Shown here: positions 44,872 to 54,538 of the stretch, in pieces
Layout: every line of letters starts with the position of its first letter
Numbering within the stretch: position 1 is the stretch's first letter
Origin: Sphingobium arseniciresistens
GTDB lineage: Bacteria; Pseudomonadota; Alphaproteobacteria; Sphingomonadales; Sphingomonadaceae
DNA length: 64,000 bases
Reading direction: 5' to 3'
Assembly: GCA_029167225.1 (NCBI GenBank)
Contig: JARFNK010000012.1
Span: 62,001-126,000, forward strand
Position numbers and translations under genes: made by a program
The notes under the pieces: model-generated
The model's input: only the letters and a program-made list of their open reading frames with translations
Databases searched by the model: none
Told to the model about the DNA's origin: nothing

Positions 44872-45300
44872 ATGCCGCGCCCTGTGCCAGGCTTCGAGGA
44901 TCCACCGGTATCCACCCGCGTCAAGCTGTCGGCGCTTTGGGCGTCGTTGATGTTCTGTTATGTTTATGGCGATTATTTCGGGCTTTATGTTCCGGGTAAG
45001 CTCATGGAGATGAACATGGGCCGCATGAACTTCGGCCAACTCACGCCAAGCACGCATGTCGCTGTCGCTGCCATGATGGCAGTTCCCAGCCTGATGGTCG
45101 TTTTGGCTTTACTCTTGCCCCCCAGTTTCCGATGGCTCCATGCATCGCTGGCTGTCGCTTATACCGCGATCATGTTGCTCACCATGGCTGGCGGCGCACC
45201 TGCATTCTACGTGATGCTGGGCATTATAGAGATCATGTTGTCTCTTGGCATTTTCTGGACCGCAGTCCGATGGCCCCGCCTCTCGGCGGCAAGTCTGTGA
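44872..45300 (+). CDS. DUF6326 family membrane protein
   Basis: 142 residues with about four hydrophobic segments (VKLSALWASLMFCYVYGDYF, VAVAAMMAVPSLMVVLALLL, SLAVAYTAIMLLTMAGG, FYVMLGIIEIMLSLGIFW). The pattern GDYFGLYVPGKL is typical of DUF6326 proteins, small inner membrane proteins of unknown function. TAGGAG precedes the start. It is the first gene of a two-gene operon with a DUF4386 protein. Confidence 0.82.
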   Translation: MPRPVPGFEDPPVSTRVKLSALWASLMFCYVYGDYFGLYVPGKLMEMNMGRMNFGQLTPSTHVAVAAMMAVPSLMVVLALLLPPSFRWLHASLAVAYTAIMLLTMAGGAPAFYVMLGIIEIMLSLGIFWTAVRWPRLSAASL

Positions 45301-46061
45301 GTTCCGCATGCTCGCAGGTCAAACCGCGCCTCGCCGGCTTCTTTTACGCGGTCACCATTGCCGCCGGATTGTTTGCGGAGGTCGGCGTCCGCTCGGCGTT
45401 CCGCGGCACCAATGCGCTTTCCGTCACCGGCAATGAAACATTCTACCGTGTGGCAGAGATTGCCGACGTTGTCATGTTGTGCTGCTATCTCGCTGTAACG
45501 ACTTTGCTTTACGAGCTATTTCGGCCCGCAGGCCGGCAGCTGTCGCTACTGGCGGCTGCCTTCAGCATGATGGGTATTGCGGTTCTAGCCGGCAACGGCC
45601 TCCTCCACATGGCGCCGCTTGCGCTGGTCAAAGGGATGGAGGAGGGCCCCATCTGCGCTGACGGGTGCAAAATTGTCATCACGACCCTGCTGGACCTTCA
45701 TGGGACGGTCTATGGAATCAGCCTGATCTTTTTCGGCATATACTGTGTGGTGATTGGCTGGCTGATAGTTCGATCTCGTGCCATGCCTCCCTTGGTTGGG
45801 ATCGCGATGATGATCGGCGGAGCCGCCCACCTGATCACAAAGTTTGTCGGGCTCGTCGAACCTGATCTTGCATTTCCAAGACTGGTGAACACGCTTCCCC
45901 TTTTGGCTGAAGCGATGCTGGCCCTCTGGCTTCTGGTTTTCGGGATGCGACGGCCCTTTCAGATTACCCCCCCTCGAGCGGACGAGACAAGTCCGGCGCA
46001 TTGTCCCAGTCTGCTTCCACAATCGGCACGTAAGCGACGCCAACGGTCTCCAGCACCTTGA
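45270..46061 (+). CDS. DUF4386 family membrane protein
   Basis: 263 residues from ATG 45270; GTG 45297, giving a 4-bp GTGA overlap with DUF6326, is an equally good start. About six membrane segments (LAGFFYAVTIAAGLFAEVGV, LSLLAAAFSMMGIAVLAGNG, LHGTVYGISLIFFGIYCVVI and others) follow the DUF4386 pattern. The last 35 residues after LWLLVFGMRRPFQ (Pro/Ser/Arg-rich, ending QRSPAP) are read out of the antisense of an oxidoreductase ghost, so the natural C-terminus was probably lost in a rearrangement. Confidence 0.8.
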   Translation: MAPPLGGKSVSSACSQVKPRLAGFFYAVTIAAGLFAEVGVRSAFRGTNALSVTGNETFYRVAEIADVVMLCCYLAVTTLLYELFRPAGRQLSLLAAAFSMMGIAVLAGNGLLHMAPLALVKGMEEGPICADGCKIVITTLLDLHGTVYGISLIFFGIYCVVIGWLIVRSRAMPPLVGIAMMIGGAAHLITKFVGLVEPDLAFPRLVNTLPLLAEAMLALWLLVFGMRRPFQITPPRADETSPAHCPSLLPQSARKRRQRSPAP

Positions 46062-46262
46062 CCGCTTCCAGATAGGTGGCGTGCGGGTCCCTTTCGACCA
46101 GCCCGATGTATACGCAATCCTGATCGATGCTTTCGAATAGCGGCGTGAAGCGCACGGCCATCCGCTCGGGCCGACCACCGCCGCGACCGCGGCGGCGATC
46201 TCGCGAAGTATGCGCAGCCGGTTGTACAGCGAGCCGCCATAGACCTCGAGACCAACCAAGTC
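45964..46262 (-). pseudogene. Old Yellow Enzyme-type alkene reductase remnant
   Basis: On the minus strand, VYGGSLYNRLRILREIAAAV in one frame continues, after a frameshift near 46165, as MAVRFTPLFESIDQDCVY and AYVPIVEADWDNAPDL in another. This is the middle of an OYE/N-ethylmaleimide reductase barrel (YGGSxxNRxRxLxE, then R-x-S/T-P). The first half with the FMN and His-Asn sites and the C-terminus are missing. Confidence 0.7.
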
Positions 46263-46572
46263 GTTGACCGCTGCCGGACCGGGAGAATGGCCGGTCGAAG
46301 GTAAGATCGATAAGCTCAAGCTCATTAAGCGTTCCATGTACGGCCGGGGCGGGGCTCTAGCTACTCCGGGCGCGTATCATGGCATGACACCTGCACCGAA
46401 ATTGCGCGAGAGCCCACTTTTGAGGGATCTTCGGTGTCCGTTGACAGCAGGGCTGTCAGCGACGGTCTTTTCCTATGCCCTTCGACACGGCTCCAGGGGG
46501 ATGCAAGCTAGTCTTCCGATCCGATCGATCGCAGCGCTTCACAATACTTCAGTCGTCATGATCGTTGATGCG
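46263..46572. other. Stretch without recognisable gene
   Basis: About 310 bp between the oxidoreductase ghost and the end of dnaE2. I see no conserved product or strong hairpin. Confidence 0.5.
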
Positions 46573-49500
46573 TCATTTGAAGTTACGAGGCTTGATTTTT
46601 ATCCCCTCCGTCGGACGGCCAGGCACGATGCCGGACCCAAGGCGCAGATCGGGGATATAAATCTCGCGTGCCTTGCGCCCTAGCAGCTTGGCTCCTGGAT
46701 CGCGAGGATCAGGGCCTCCGCCGCTTTTTGCGCCGTCGCCGCGAGCCGGACGAAAGACGGTGGCCGGATCGCTCCTCTCACCCACGCTTGCGAGCAGTCC
46801 CGACAGATTTTCCAGCCGCTGGGCGATGACATGAATGACCTCGCCTTCCTTCTGAACCTGCCCCCGCACGCCAAGCATGGATGCACCCAGGACAGTCGCC
46901 CGATTGGATTCGAATATTTTGGTCCAGACCACAAGATTTGCGATACCGGTCTCGTCCTCGATGGTGATGAACATGATCCCCTTGGCGGAGCCGGGTCGCT
47001 GCCGCACCATAATGATCCCTGCCAGATTGACCCAGCGGCCATCGCGGATATCGGCAAGCGCCGAACAAGGGACTATCCTTCTTGCCGTCAGATCTTCCCG
47101 GAGAAAGGCAACTGGATGGGCGCGAAGCGACAGGGCAAAGCTGCGATAATCTTCCACCACCTCCTGGCCTTGCGCCATCCGTGGGAGCGCAACCTCCGGC
47201 TCGACCGCTTCGGCGCGTAGTTTCCCCTCGCGCTCGTCTGCTGCGGCAAAAAGCGGGAGGGGGACGTCACGCAACCCCTTCACATCCCAAAGACCGGCGC
47301 GACGGCTGCGCTGAAGCGAGCCAAAGCCATCGGCGTCGCCGATCCGGTCGAGGGCACCAGCACCAACGCCGGCCCGCCGCTGGATGTCTTCGATCGAGCA
47401 ATAGGCCTGCGCGCCGCGCGCCGAAATGATTGCCGCGCCATCCGGATTGGCAAGGTCGCGGACCATGCGCAGGCCAAGGCGCACGGCCTTGTACCGTCGG
47501 TTCCCATCTTCAAGCGTGCAGTCCCAGCGGCTGTGGTTCACATCGATGGGGCGGACCTCGACGCCATGCTCGCGGGCATCCCGTACGATCTGCGCAGGTC
47601 CATAAAAGCCCATCGGCTGAGCGTTCAGCAGCGCGGCACAAAACACGTCCGGATGATGGCATTTGAGCCAGGACGAGGCATAGGCGATGAGGGCAAAACT
47701 TGCCGCATGGCTTTCAGGAAAACCATAGGACCCAAAGCCCTCGATCTGCTTGAAGGTCTGTTCGGCAAATGCCTGCTCATAGCCGCGCTCGACCATGCCG
47801 CCGATAAGCTTGTCCCGAAAATGACTGACCCCGCCGGTTAGCTTGAACGTTGCCATCGCGCGCCTTAGCAGATCCGCCTCGCTGGCCGTGAACCCAGCAC
47901 ATTCGATCGCCACGCGCATGGCCTGCTCCTGAAAGAGCGGGACGCCGAGTGTCTTCTCCAGCACACGGCGCAGCTCAGGCTTGGGATAGCTCACCTCTTC
48001 CTTGCCTTCACGGCGCCTGAGATACGGATGGACCATATCTCCCTGAATGGGGCCGGGCCGCACGATCGCCACCTCGACGACCAGGTCATAAAAGGTGGTT
48101 GGCTTGATCCGCGGCAGCATCGCCATCTGCGCTCGGCTCTCGATCTGGAACACGCCAAGCGTGTCCGCTTTGCGGATCATCGCATAGGTTGCCGGATCCT
48201 CCGGCGGGATCGTGGCAAGGTCGAGATGGATGCCCTTCTCCGCCCGTAGGAGATCAAAGCCGCGCCGCATGCAGCTCAGCATGCCTAGCGCCAGCACATC
48301 GACCTTCATGAATCCCATGAGGTCGATATCGTCCTTGTCCCATTCGATGATCTGCCGATCATCCATGCGGGCCGGCTCGATCGGCACCAGCTCGTCAAGC
48401 CGGTCGCGCGTCAGAACAAAGCCGCCAGGATGCTGGGATGAATGGCGGGGTGTATCCATGAGGATGCGCGAGAGTTCCAGCGTCAGCGCCAGGCGACGAT
48501 CTGTCAGATCGAGGTTGAGTTCGGCGACATGCTTTTCCTGTACGCCCTCGCGGCTCCAACCCCAGACCTGCCCTGACACGGCATCGGTGATGTCGGTCGA
48601 AAGGCCAAGCGCCTTGCCGACCTCGCGGATCGCCCCTTTGGTACGGAAGCGGGAGATGACTGCTGTGAGCGCGCTATGGTTGCGGCCATAGGTCTGGTAA
48701 ATCCACTGGATCACTTCCTCTCGCCGCTCATGCTCGAAATCGACGTCGATATCGGGCGGTTCGCGCCGCTCTGCACTCACAAAGCGCTCGAACAGGAGTT
48801 CGGTGCGCACCGGATCGATCGAGGTGATGCCAAGGCAATAGCAGACCGCCGAATTGGCTGCCGATCCGCGACCCTGGCACAAAATATCTTTCGAGCGCGC
48901 AAAATTGACGATTGCGTGGACTGTCAGAAAATAGGGTGCGTAATCGAGCTGGGCGATGAGGCGCAACTCATGCTCCAGCTGCGCTCTCGTCTTGGCATCG
49001 ATGCCGTCAGGATAGCGGGCAGGGGCTTTTTCCCAGGTAAGCCGCTCAAGTTCCTGCTGCGGTGTGCGTCCGCATTCTCCAATTTCATCGGGATACTGAT
49101 AACGCAGTTCCTCAAGGTTGAAGCTGCATTGTTCGGCAATGGCGACGCTTCGCCTGACCGGGCCGACGTCCCCAAGATAACGCTGGAAGAGGCGGTCCAT
49201 CTCGTCGGCATCCTTAAGATGCCGGTCGGCGATATGCTCGCGCCGCTCGCCCAGATCGTCAATCGTGCACTTCTCGCGGATACAGGTCACAATATCCTGC
49301 AGCATCCGACGCTCGGGTATGTGGTAGAGGACATTACCCGTCGCAACGGTCGCTACGCCTGCGTTCTGCGCCATGGCGACCAGCCGTCGCAGCCGCAACG
49401 CATCCCCGGGCTGCCGCTGCAGGGTCAGCGCAACATGGCCTCGGTCCCCAAATATCGATGCGACGCTCGCAAGGTTCGTCTGCGTTCTTGTGTCGTCGCC

Positions 49501-49890
49501 ATCGGGGATGAGGATGGCGATCAGCCCTGCGTTCCATGTCGCGATATCATCCCAGTGAAGCTCGCAGCCCCCTTTTCCGGCGCGAGATTTGCCGAGCGTC
49601 AGCAGTCGGCAGAGACGGCCATAGGCTGTCCGGTCTGTCGGATAGACGAGCAGGCCAGTGCCGCAGGAAAGATCCAGTCTGCAGCCGTTGATGACGCGCA
49701 CACCTGTCGAACGGCCAGCATCCCAGGCGCGCACCAAACCAGCCAGGCTGTTGCGATCCACGATGCCGATAGCAGACATGCCCAGCATGGCGGCGACCGA
49801 GAGGAGCTCTTGGGGGGAGGATGCACCACGCAGGAAGCTGAAATGGCTCGTCGCCTGCAACTCGACATAGCGCTGATCGAGCGCACTCAT
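46573..49890 (-). CDS. dnaE2: Error-prone DNA polymerase DnaE2 (ImuC)
   Basis: 1105 residues from ATG 49890, which overlaps the imuB stop (ATGA). An N-terminal PHP domain ([19 protein letters not shown]) is followed by the polymerase III alpha-type catalytic domain with [16 protein letters not shown] and [14 protein letters not shown], a helix-hairpin-helix region and an OB-fold ([18 protein letters not shown]). DnaE2 performs translesion synthesis together with ImuA and ImuB. The upstream genes, overlap and SOS box point to expression as a single damage-induced operon. Confidence 0.96.
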   Translation of the reverse strand: MSALDQRYVELQATSHFSFLRGASSPQELLSVAAMLGMSAIGIVDRNSLAGLVRAWDAGRSTGVRVINGCRLDLSCGTGLLVYPTDRTAYGRLCRLLTLGKSRAGKGGCELHWDDIATWNAGLIAILIPDGDDTRTQTNLASVASIFGDRGHVALTLQRQPGDALRLRRLVAMAQNAGVATVATGNVLYHIPERRMLQDIVTCIREKCTIDDLGERREHIADRHLKDADEMDRLFQRYLGDVGPVRRSVAIAEQCSFNLEELRYQYPDEIGECGRTPQQELERLTWEKAPARYPDGIDAKTRAQLEHELRLIAQLDYAPYFLTVHAIVNFARSKDILCQGRGSAANSAVCYCLGITSIDPVRTELLFERFVSAERREPPDIDVDFEHERREEVIQWIYQTYGRNHSALTAVISRFRTKGAIREVGKALGLSTDITDAVSGQVWGWSREGVQEKHVAELNLDLTDRRLALTLELSRILMDTPRHSSQHPGGFVLTRDRLDELVPIEPARMDDRQIIEWDKDDIDLMGFMKVDVLALGMLSCMRRGFDLLRAEKGIHLDLATIPPEDPATYAMIRKADTLGVFQIESRAQMAMLPRIKPTTFYDLVVEVAIVRPGPIQGDMVHPYLRRREGKEEVSYPKPELRRVLEKTLGVPLFQEQAMRVAIECAGFTASEADLLRRAMATFKLTGGVSHFRDKLIGGMVERGYEQAFAEQTFKQIEGFGSYGFPESHAASFALIAYASSWLKCHHPDVFCAALLNAQPMGFYGPAQIVRDAREHGVEVRPIDVNHSRWDCTLEDGNRRYKAVRLGLRMVRDLANPDGAAIISARGAQAYCSIEDIQRRAGVGAGALDRIGDADGFGSLQRSRRAGLWDVKGLRDVPLPLFAAADEREGKLRAEAVEPEVALPRMAQGQEVVEDYRSFALSLRAHPVAFLREDLTARRIVPCSALADIRDGRWVNLAGIIMVRQRPGSAKGIMFITIEDETGIANLVVWTKIFESNRATVLGASMLGVRGQVQKEGEVIHVIAQRLENLSGLLASVGERSDPATVFRPARGDGAKSGGGPDPRDPGAKLLGRKAREIYIPDLRLGSGIVPGRPTEGIKIKPRNFK

Positions 49891-51440
49891 GCAAAGGCAC
49901 CGTGGATGAACCAGGCCATCGGTCCGGTCGGTGACCATTGGCCATCACCCAGGCGAAATAGCCAGTAGCGCCCGCCGCCCTCGACCTCGACCTGGAAATA
50001 GTCGCGGACAAGATAGGGGATGTCGGCCTCCTGGCCCTTGGCGCGCCACCATTCGCCCTGAAGCCGTTCCGGGCCGTCGGCCTGGATGACCTTGCGGCGC
50101 TTGCCGCGCCAGACAAACTGAGCAGGCGGATGGTCTGGCATCATCGCAATCACCTGGATCGGTTCGGGCGGTTCAATCATGCGGCCTGGGCGCGGCAAAG
50201 CTGCATTCCAGCGCCGATCCGCGCCCTCGCGCAATGCCGTTGTCCGCGCGATCGTGCGCTCGGGCATGGCGGATGATCGGGGCGTTGTGCCGTACAGCCG
50301 GTCGCGGCCGAAGCGGTTCGCGAGCGCGTCGATGAGCGCAGCAAGGTCGGGGCCGCGACGCTCATCGCCAGCAAGATCTGCCTGCGCGCTGCTGAGCTGT
50401 TCAACGATCGGCGCGATCAGGATCATGGTCTCGATCCCGAGGCCAGGGTCGATCCGCTCGATCCTGGGAATGAGAAGCTTTGTCAGATGACGGGCATTCC
50501 TGGTGGGAGACGCCATACCGATCCTGACAGACTGATATTGGCCATCGACCCTTTCGCAGTAAAGGTCGAGGCGTCGCGCACCGGTTCCGTCTCGCGTCAA
50601 CTGCATGCAAATGTCGTCGGTGAGATCGCCGATGACCCGGGCGATGGCATCGGCCGTGCCGATAGGTTCGAGCAGCGCGCGGCGCGCCTGAGGCAGCGCC
50701 TGCGGGAAAATCGGCGTCATCGCCTCGGGCGCATGGCCCAGGGCCTGGTCTAGGCGGCGGTAAAGCTCATGTCCGTAGCGGCGCGCGATGGGACCACGCG
50801 GCTCGGCGATGAGTTGCTCGATCCGTGTAAAGCCCATCCTGTGAAGATCGCTTGCCACCTTCGCCGGGATGCGCAGGGCGGCAAGGGGCAAAAGGCCGAC
50901 GGCCTTCTTCTGGTCGCCCGGCGGAATGATGACCGGGCGGCCGGCGGGGACATGACGCGCGACGGCATGCGCGCAGCCCGCCGTATCGGCGACAGCAATC
51001 TGGGCTGTAAGGCCCGAACCGTTTACCCGGCGGAACAGGTCCTTGACGAGCGCTTCCTCGCCGCCAAACAGGTCGCTGCATCCGCTGATATCGAGCCAGA
51101 CGCCATCTGATCGATCCACCGCTACGAAAGGGGCGTAGCGCTGGCCTGCCCACAGGGCGAGCCGCTCGAGCCCTTCGCCATCGGCCGCTTCGTCTGCATC
51201 CACGACATCAAGATCAGCCACCATGGTCCTTGCCTTGGTGAGGCTCATGCCGGCCACGATGCCGAGGCCGCGGGCAAGCGCGTCCACCGACGCGATCAGC
51301 TTGCGACCGTGCGTTTCGATGGCCGTGACGAGCGGCTGCCCGGATAGACCTGCGTTCGCCTCAGATGGCGATACGCCACGCTTCCTGCTGATCCGGTCGG
51401 TCGACCAGTATGGCAGGTAGAGCGAGACGACCCTGCGCAT
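49887..51440 (-). CDS. imuB: ImuB, catalytically inactive Y-family polymerase homolog
   Basis: 517 residues beginning [16 protein letters not shown]. The Y-family fold is evident ([38 protein letters not shown]), but the metal-binding D-x-D at the start is absent, as in known ImuB proteins, which act as a hub linking DnaE2 to the beta clamp. QADLAG near residue 360 may be the clamp-binding motif, weaker than the usual Q-x-x-L/D-L-F. The start overlaps imuA by 80 bp; the standard N-terminus argues that this is real. Confidence 0.93.
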   Translation of the reverse strand: MRRVVSLYLPYWSTDRISRKRGVSPSEANAGLSGQPLVTAIETHGRKLIASVDALARGLGIVAGMSLTKARTMVADLDVVDADEAADGEGLERLALWAGQRYAPFVAVDRSDGVWLDISGCSDLFGGEEALVKDLFRRVNGSGLTAQIAVADTAGCAHAVARHVPAGRPVIIPPGDQKKAVGLLPLAALRIPAKVASDLHRMGFTRIEQLIAEPRGPIARRYGHELYRRLDQALGHAPEAMTPIFPQALPQARRALLEPIGTADAIARVIGDLTDDICMQLTRDGTGARRLDLYCERVDGQYQSVRIGMASPTRNARHLTKLLIPRIERIDPGLGIETMILIAPIVEQLSSAQADLAGDERRGPDLAALIDALANRFGRDRLYGTTPRSSAMPERTIARTTALREGADRRWNAALPRPGRMIEPPEPIQVIAMMPDHPPAQFVWRGKRRKVIQADGPERLQGEWWRAKGQEADIPYLVRDYFQVEVEGGGRYWLFRLGDGQWSPTGPMAWFIHGAFA

Positions 51441-52092
51441 CGCAGGCCTCCACTATCCAGCTTTTGGGTTGTGCGCCGCGCACGCGCTCAAGCGTGAGCG
51501 ACCAGCGCGGGCGGGCGAGGGCAGGGATGCCCAGGTCTTCGCTTGGCGCTGCCCTGACGCGCCAGCGGGTCTGCGCCGCCGAGCCCTCCAGAAGCGCATC
51601 GGCTTTGGCGGCACGGCGCAGAATGAACGCAGTCACTCCAGACCCTTCAGCAGCAAGCTGGAGCCTTTTCGATGCAGTGGTGGAAAGCCTGGAGACTTCG
51701 CCAACGACGCCGGCGATACCTGCAACGCGCAGGCAATCCTCCATTGCGATGAGCGCCCCCTTGTCATCGCCAGGCTCGACAATCGTCAGGCGATCGGGAT
51801 GAAGGCCGGCAAGGTCGAGCGCCGGCGTGAACAGATCGCGCCAGCGCAGGCACCAGAAAACCGGGCCGTCCATCCGCGCCAATATGCCCGCAATGAAGAC
51901 CGTCGCAGCCGCGTCGTCGCAAATGTCGGGAGAGCCCAGAACTTCATGCAGTGCACCTGTCGCAAGACCGCGTCTGGGCAGATAATCGTCGATTTCGGCA
52001 AGGCCAAAGGGATGGATGCCATGACCGCTTCCATCGCCCGTCACATGGGCGATCGAAGAACGCAAATCCTCGAGGATGGCATTGGGGGGCAT
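51361..52092 (-). CDS. imuA: ImuA, RecA-like mutasome accessory protein
   Basis: 243 residues with a RecA/SulA-like arrangement: PFGLAEIDDYLPRRGLATGALHEVLG, AATVFIAGILARMDGPVFWC and RLTIVEPGDDKGALIAMEDCLR. A canonical Walker A Lys is not visible. ImuA is required for DnaE2/ImuB-dependent mutagenesis in several bacteria. It is preceded by a perfect LexA box and a TTGACA -35 element, and its last 80 bp overlap imuB. Confidence 0.92.
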   Translation of the reverse strand: MPPNAILEDLRSSIAHVTGDGSGHGIHPFGLAEIDDYLPRRGLATGALHEVLGSPDICDDAAATVFIAGILARMDGPVFWCLRWRDLFTPALDLAGLHPDRLTIVEPGDDKGALIAMEDCLRVAGIAGVVGEVSRLSTTASKRLQLAAEGSGVTAFILRRAAKADALLEGSAAQTRWRVRAAPSEDLGIPALARPRWSLTLERVRGAQPKSWIVEACDAQGRLALPAILVDRPDQQEAWRIAI

Positions 52093-52119
52093 TCCTTGGT
52101 CTCATTGGGCTGACAGTGT

Positions 52120-52157
52120 GTTCTCTTTATGTTCTCTATCGCGCCCATGGCTGTCAA
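52120..52157 (-). promoter_or_regulatory. SOS (LexA) box and promoter of imuA-imuB-dnaE2
   Basis: GTTC-N7-GTTC at 52120-52134 is a perfect match to the alphaproteobacterial LexA operator, ending 28 bp upstream of the imuA ATG (52092). On the minus strand a perfect -35 TTGACA (52157-52152) is 17 nt upstream of the position covered by the box, so LexA would block the -10 region. Confidence 0.88.
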
Positions 52158-52446
52158 GGTCGCCGAGGGTCGGCATCGGCTGTGATCGCGGTGCGTTCCT
52201 GGCCTCCCAGGACCCAAGGCCATGGATTCCCAGCCTCGTTTCGCAGAGCGACTTTAGATCAAAAAAATAAGAGCGCCCAGGAAGCGACGGCAGTGCCCGG
52301 ATCGATATCGCCAAGGCATCGATCTCCGTTCGGGCCGCTCTCGCCCCGACTCGCGAAGGATCATCGCGAGACTGGCAGATGTTCATTCGTCCGTGCTTGC
52401 ATCAGGAGCAATGAGGTCGGTGGCCAATTCATGAGCCATTCCGAAC
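52158..52446. other. Stretch without recognisable gene
   Basis: The roughly 350-bp gap between imuA and the secreted protein holds the SOS box and promoter at its left end. Nothing else was identified in it; short frames in both directions have no known match. Confidence 0.5.
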
Positions 52447-52752
52447 CTAAGGGGTGGATGGGTCTAGTCGACAGTTCCGAAAATCGATATCGTCGTTCAG
52501 CACCAGAACGGCCGACTCGCCATCGATGATCAGGGCAGCGCCTGCAGATTCGAAACGCCGGCCGAGCGATGATGCTCTTGCCTTCAGCGCGACTTTGCGT
52601 GTCCCGATCGTCACGAGCGCGCCACCAGCGCCAATCTCCGCCAGGAAGGTGCGACTGCCCTCGCAATGAATGGCAAGGCGCTCGCTGCGTGAAGCACAGG
52701 CTGCGGTTGGAGCGGCAACGATAAGGAGGGCAGGGAGCAAAAGACGTCCCAT
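52447..52752 (-). CDS. Secreted small protein, possibly MliC-like
   Basis: 101 residues from ATG 52752. A signal peptide (MGRLLLPALLIVAAPTAACA, with a Cys that could be a lipobox) precedes LAIHCEGSRTFLAEIGAGGA, RKVALKARASSLGRRFESAG and DFRNC. The paired Cys at both ends and the beta pattern recall the MliC/PliC lysozyme-inhibitor fold, but the similarity is faint. Confidence 0.55.
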   Translation of the reverse strand: MGRLLLPALLIVAAPTAACASRSERLAIHCEGSRTFLAEIGAGGALVTIGTRKVALKARASSLGRRFESAGAALIIDGESAVLVLNDDIDFRNCRLDPSTP

Positions 52753-52786
52753 CGAAGATGCTCCATGGGAGGATCCCACGGGGTCT

Positions 52787-52957
52787 TTAACCTTCCGGTT
52801 CCTGCGGCGTTCCCTGAAGCGCATCGACGATCATGGCGGCGAGCGTGTCTTCTGCCCGTCCGCGGGCATTGAGATCCTTCGACGACAGGTCGTGGCGAAG
52901 CCATTGCGGCGCGCGCGCGATGACGCGGGCGATGAGTTCGGAAGTGTGTCGATCCAT
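52787..52957 (-). CDS. Small hypothetical protein, 56 residues
   Basis: MDRHTSELIARVIARAPQWL followed by RHDLSSKDLNARGRAEDTLA and AAMIVDALQ. It looks like a helical sphingomonad small protein with the pattern R-A-E-D/E-T-L-A-A-M-I; from memory this may be DUF6771, not verified. ATG 52957 is preferred over an upstream start because family-like similarity begins there. It is 34 bp before the MliC-like gene. Confidence 0.55.
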   Translation of the reverse strand: MDRHTSELIARVIARAPQWLRHDLSSKDLNARGRAEDTLAAMIVDALQGTPQEPEG

Positions 52958-53358
52958 GGAGCGCCTATGGGTGGTACGATGCCAAGAAGCAATCGTCAGC
53001 GAGCCGTCCTGAACAGCATATGGTTGACATCCGAGGACCAAAAGGAAGCCCTGCCGGGAGCCAGGCTCGCGGCAGGGCCGAAGTTCAGGGAGGTGTCGCT
53101 GAGGGGAAGCGACAGGGACAGCATAGGGCGTCGCGATGAACGGTGAGTGAAGTCGTTATTCATGCGGCCTGCAGTTCAATGCCTCTTGTACCAAGGGGCG
53201 CGGGTCATCGCATCGAGGGAGACTTTCCGGGCCAACTGGTCCTGCACGCATAGGCGGCGCAGCGCGTGGGAACCTCGCCGATGTCCATCTGTTCGATCTG
53301 CTGACTGGTCCGGCGATACGCGTCGGCGCCTATGGCCCGAGAGAGAAAGGATCCGTCC
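52958..53358. other. Stretch without confident gene
   Basis: About 400 bp. A strong imperfect hairpin lies at 53049-53077 (CCCTGCCG with CGGCAGGG, nested GAGCC with GGCTC). On the minus strand 53340-53200 reads AIGADAYRRTSQQIEQMDIG, which looks protein-like but has no start I trust. I cannot assign a gene here. Confidence 0.45.
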
Positions 53359-53649
53359 ATGGTTGACAGCGTCCGCGACAATGAAGGCGAGAGCCGCTAT
53401 GAACTGAAGGTCGAAGGCGGCATAGCGATTGCGGCCTATGACCGGCGCGCTGGCGCATTGGTTTTCACGCATACGCAGGTTCCTGAAGACCTCGACGGGC
53501 AGGGCTTTGGCAGTAAGCTTATCGCAGGCGCGCTGGCAGACGTGCGCGAGAAGGGGCTTAAAGTCGTGCCGCTATGCGCGTTCGTCGCTGACTATCTCGA
53601 TCGACATCCCGAGGATCAGGATTTGCTGGCGCTCGACGCGCCGGGCTGA
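53359..53649 (+). CDS. GNAT-like N-acetyltransferase (YjdJ/Gtf-type)
   Basis: 96 residues from ATG 53359, with AAAGGA 7 nt upstream. YELKVEGGIAIAAYDRRAGA, FTHTQVPEDLDGQGFGSKLI and VVPLCAFVADYLDRHPEDQD match the short GNAT family (Gcn5-related, YjdJ-like), in which QGxGSKL binds acetyl-CoA. The substrate is unknown. It is 67 bp before the exonuclease III gene on the same strand. Confidence 0.85.
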   Translation: MVDSVRDNEGESRYELKVEGGIAIAAYDRRAGALVFTHTQVPEDLDGQGFGSKLIAGALADVREKGLKVVPLCAFVADYLDRHPEDQDLLALDAPG

Positions 53650-53716
53650 GGAGCCAGGTTGTGTGTCAGCATGGCAAGCGCGGGGCCCTGCAAAGCCAAT
53701 TGCGGGAGCCGCGCAG

Positions 53717-54538
53717 ATGAAAATTGCCTCTTATAATGTGAACGGGGTCAACGGGCGCTTGCCCACCCTGCTGCGATGGCTCGGTGAGGCCGAGCCCGAT
53801 ATCGTCTGCCTCCAGGAATTGAAGGCGCCTCAGGAGAAGTTTCCGCAAGCGGCGATCCGCGACGCCGGCTATGAAGCGATCTGGCATGGGCAGAGCCGAT
53901 GGAACGGTGTCGCGATCCTGAGCCGGGTCGGCGAAATCCTTGAGACGCGTCGCGGGCTGCCGGGTGATCCTCACGATATGCAGAGCCGTTACATTGAAGC
54001 GGCGGTTGCAGGGGTTCTGATAGCAGGTCTTTATCTGCCCAACGGGAATCCACGCCCGGGGCCCAAATTTGACTTCAAGCTGCGCTGGTTCGACCGGCTA
54101 TATGACCACCTCGCCTCGCTTGTCGATCTTGACGCGCCGGTCGTGGTCGCCGGCGACTTCAACGTGATTCCCACGGATCTGGATGTCTATGCGCCGGAGC
54201 GGTGGCGAGATGATGCGCTCTTTGCGCCGGAAGTCAGAAAGGCCTATCGCCATGTGCTGGACCAGGGATGGAGCGACGCCCTGCGCGATTTGCATCCTGA
54301 TGAGACCGTCTACACCTTCTGGAAATATTGGCGCGGGGCGTTCGAGCGCGACGCGGGCCTTCGTATCGACCACATTCTGCTCAACGCGAATGCGCGCGCC
54401 CGGCTCAAGCGGGCTGAAGTCGATACAGCGCCGCGCAGATGGGAAAAGACAAGCGATCATGCTCCGGTCTGGATCGAGCTTGCAAACGAACCGCTGCGCA
54501 AAACGCGTCAGTCGCGCTGCGCAAACCAGTCGGCATAA
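53717..54538 (+). CDS. xth: Exodeoxyribonuclease III family protein (AP endonuclease)
   Basis: 273 residues with all exonuclease III motifs: SYNVNG (Asn7), CLQELK (catalytic Glu34), GDFNVIP (Asp/Asn), RIDHILL and SDHAPVW (catalytic His). It should cut DNA at abasic sites and trim 3' ends. The first residues MKIASYNVNGVNGRLP fit the family, so ATG 53717 is well supported. Its 3' end overlaps the convergent hypothetical gene by 31 bp. Confidence 0.93.
   Translation: MKIASYNVNGVNGRLPTLLRWLGEAEPDIVCLQELKAPQEKFPQAAIRDAGYEAIWHGQSRWNGVAILSRVGEILETRRGLPGDPHDMQSRYIEAAVAGVLIAGLYLPNGNPRPGPKFDFKLRWFDRLYDHLASLVDLDAPVVVAGDFNVIPTDLDVYAPERWRDDALFAPEVRKAYRHVLDQGWSDALRDLHPDETVYTFWKYWRGAFERDAGLRIDHILLNANARARLKRAEVDTAPRRWEKTSDHAPVWIELANEPLRKTRQSRCANQSA

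Noticed and set aside
48676-49968. A 430-codon frame antisense to dnaE2
   Set aside because: Composition typical of a shadow frame and no motif; DnaE2 is intact on the minus strand.
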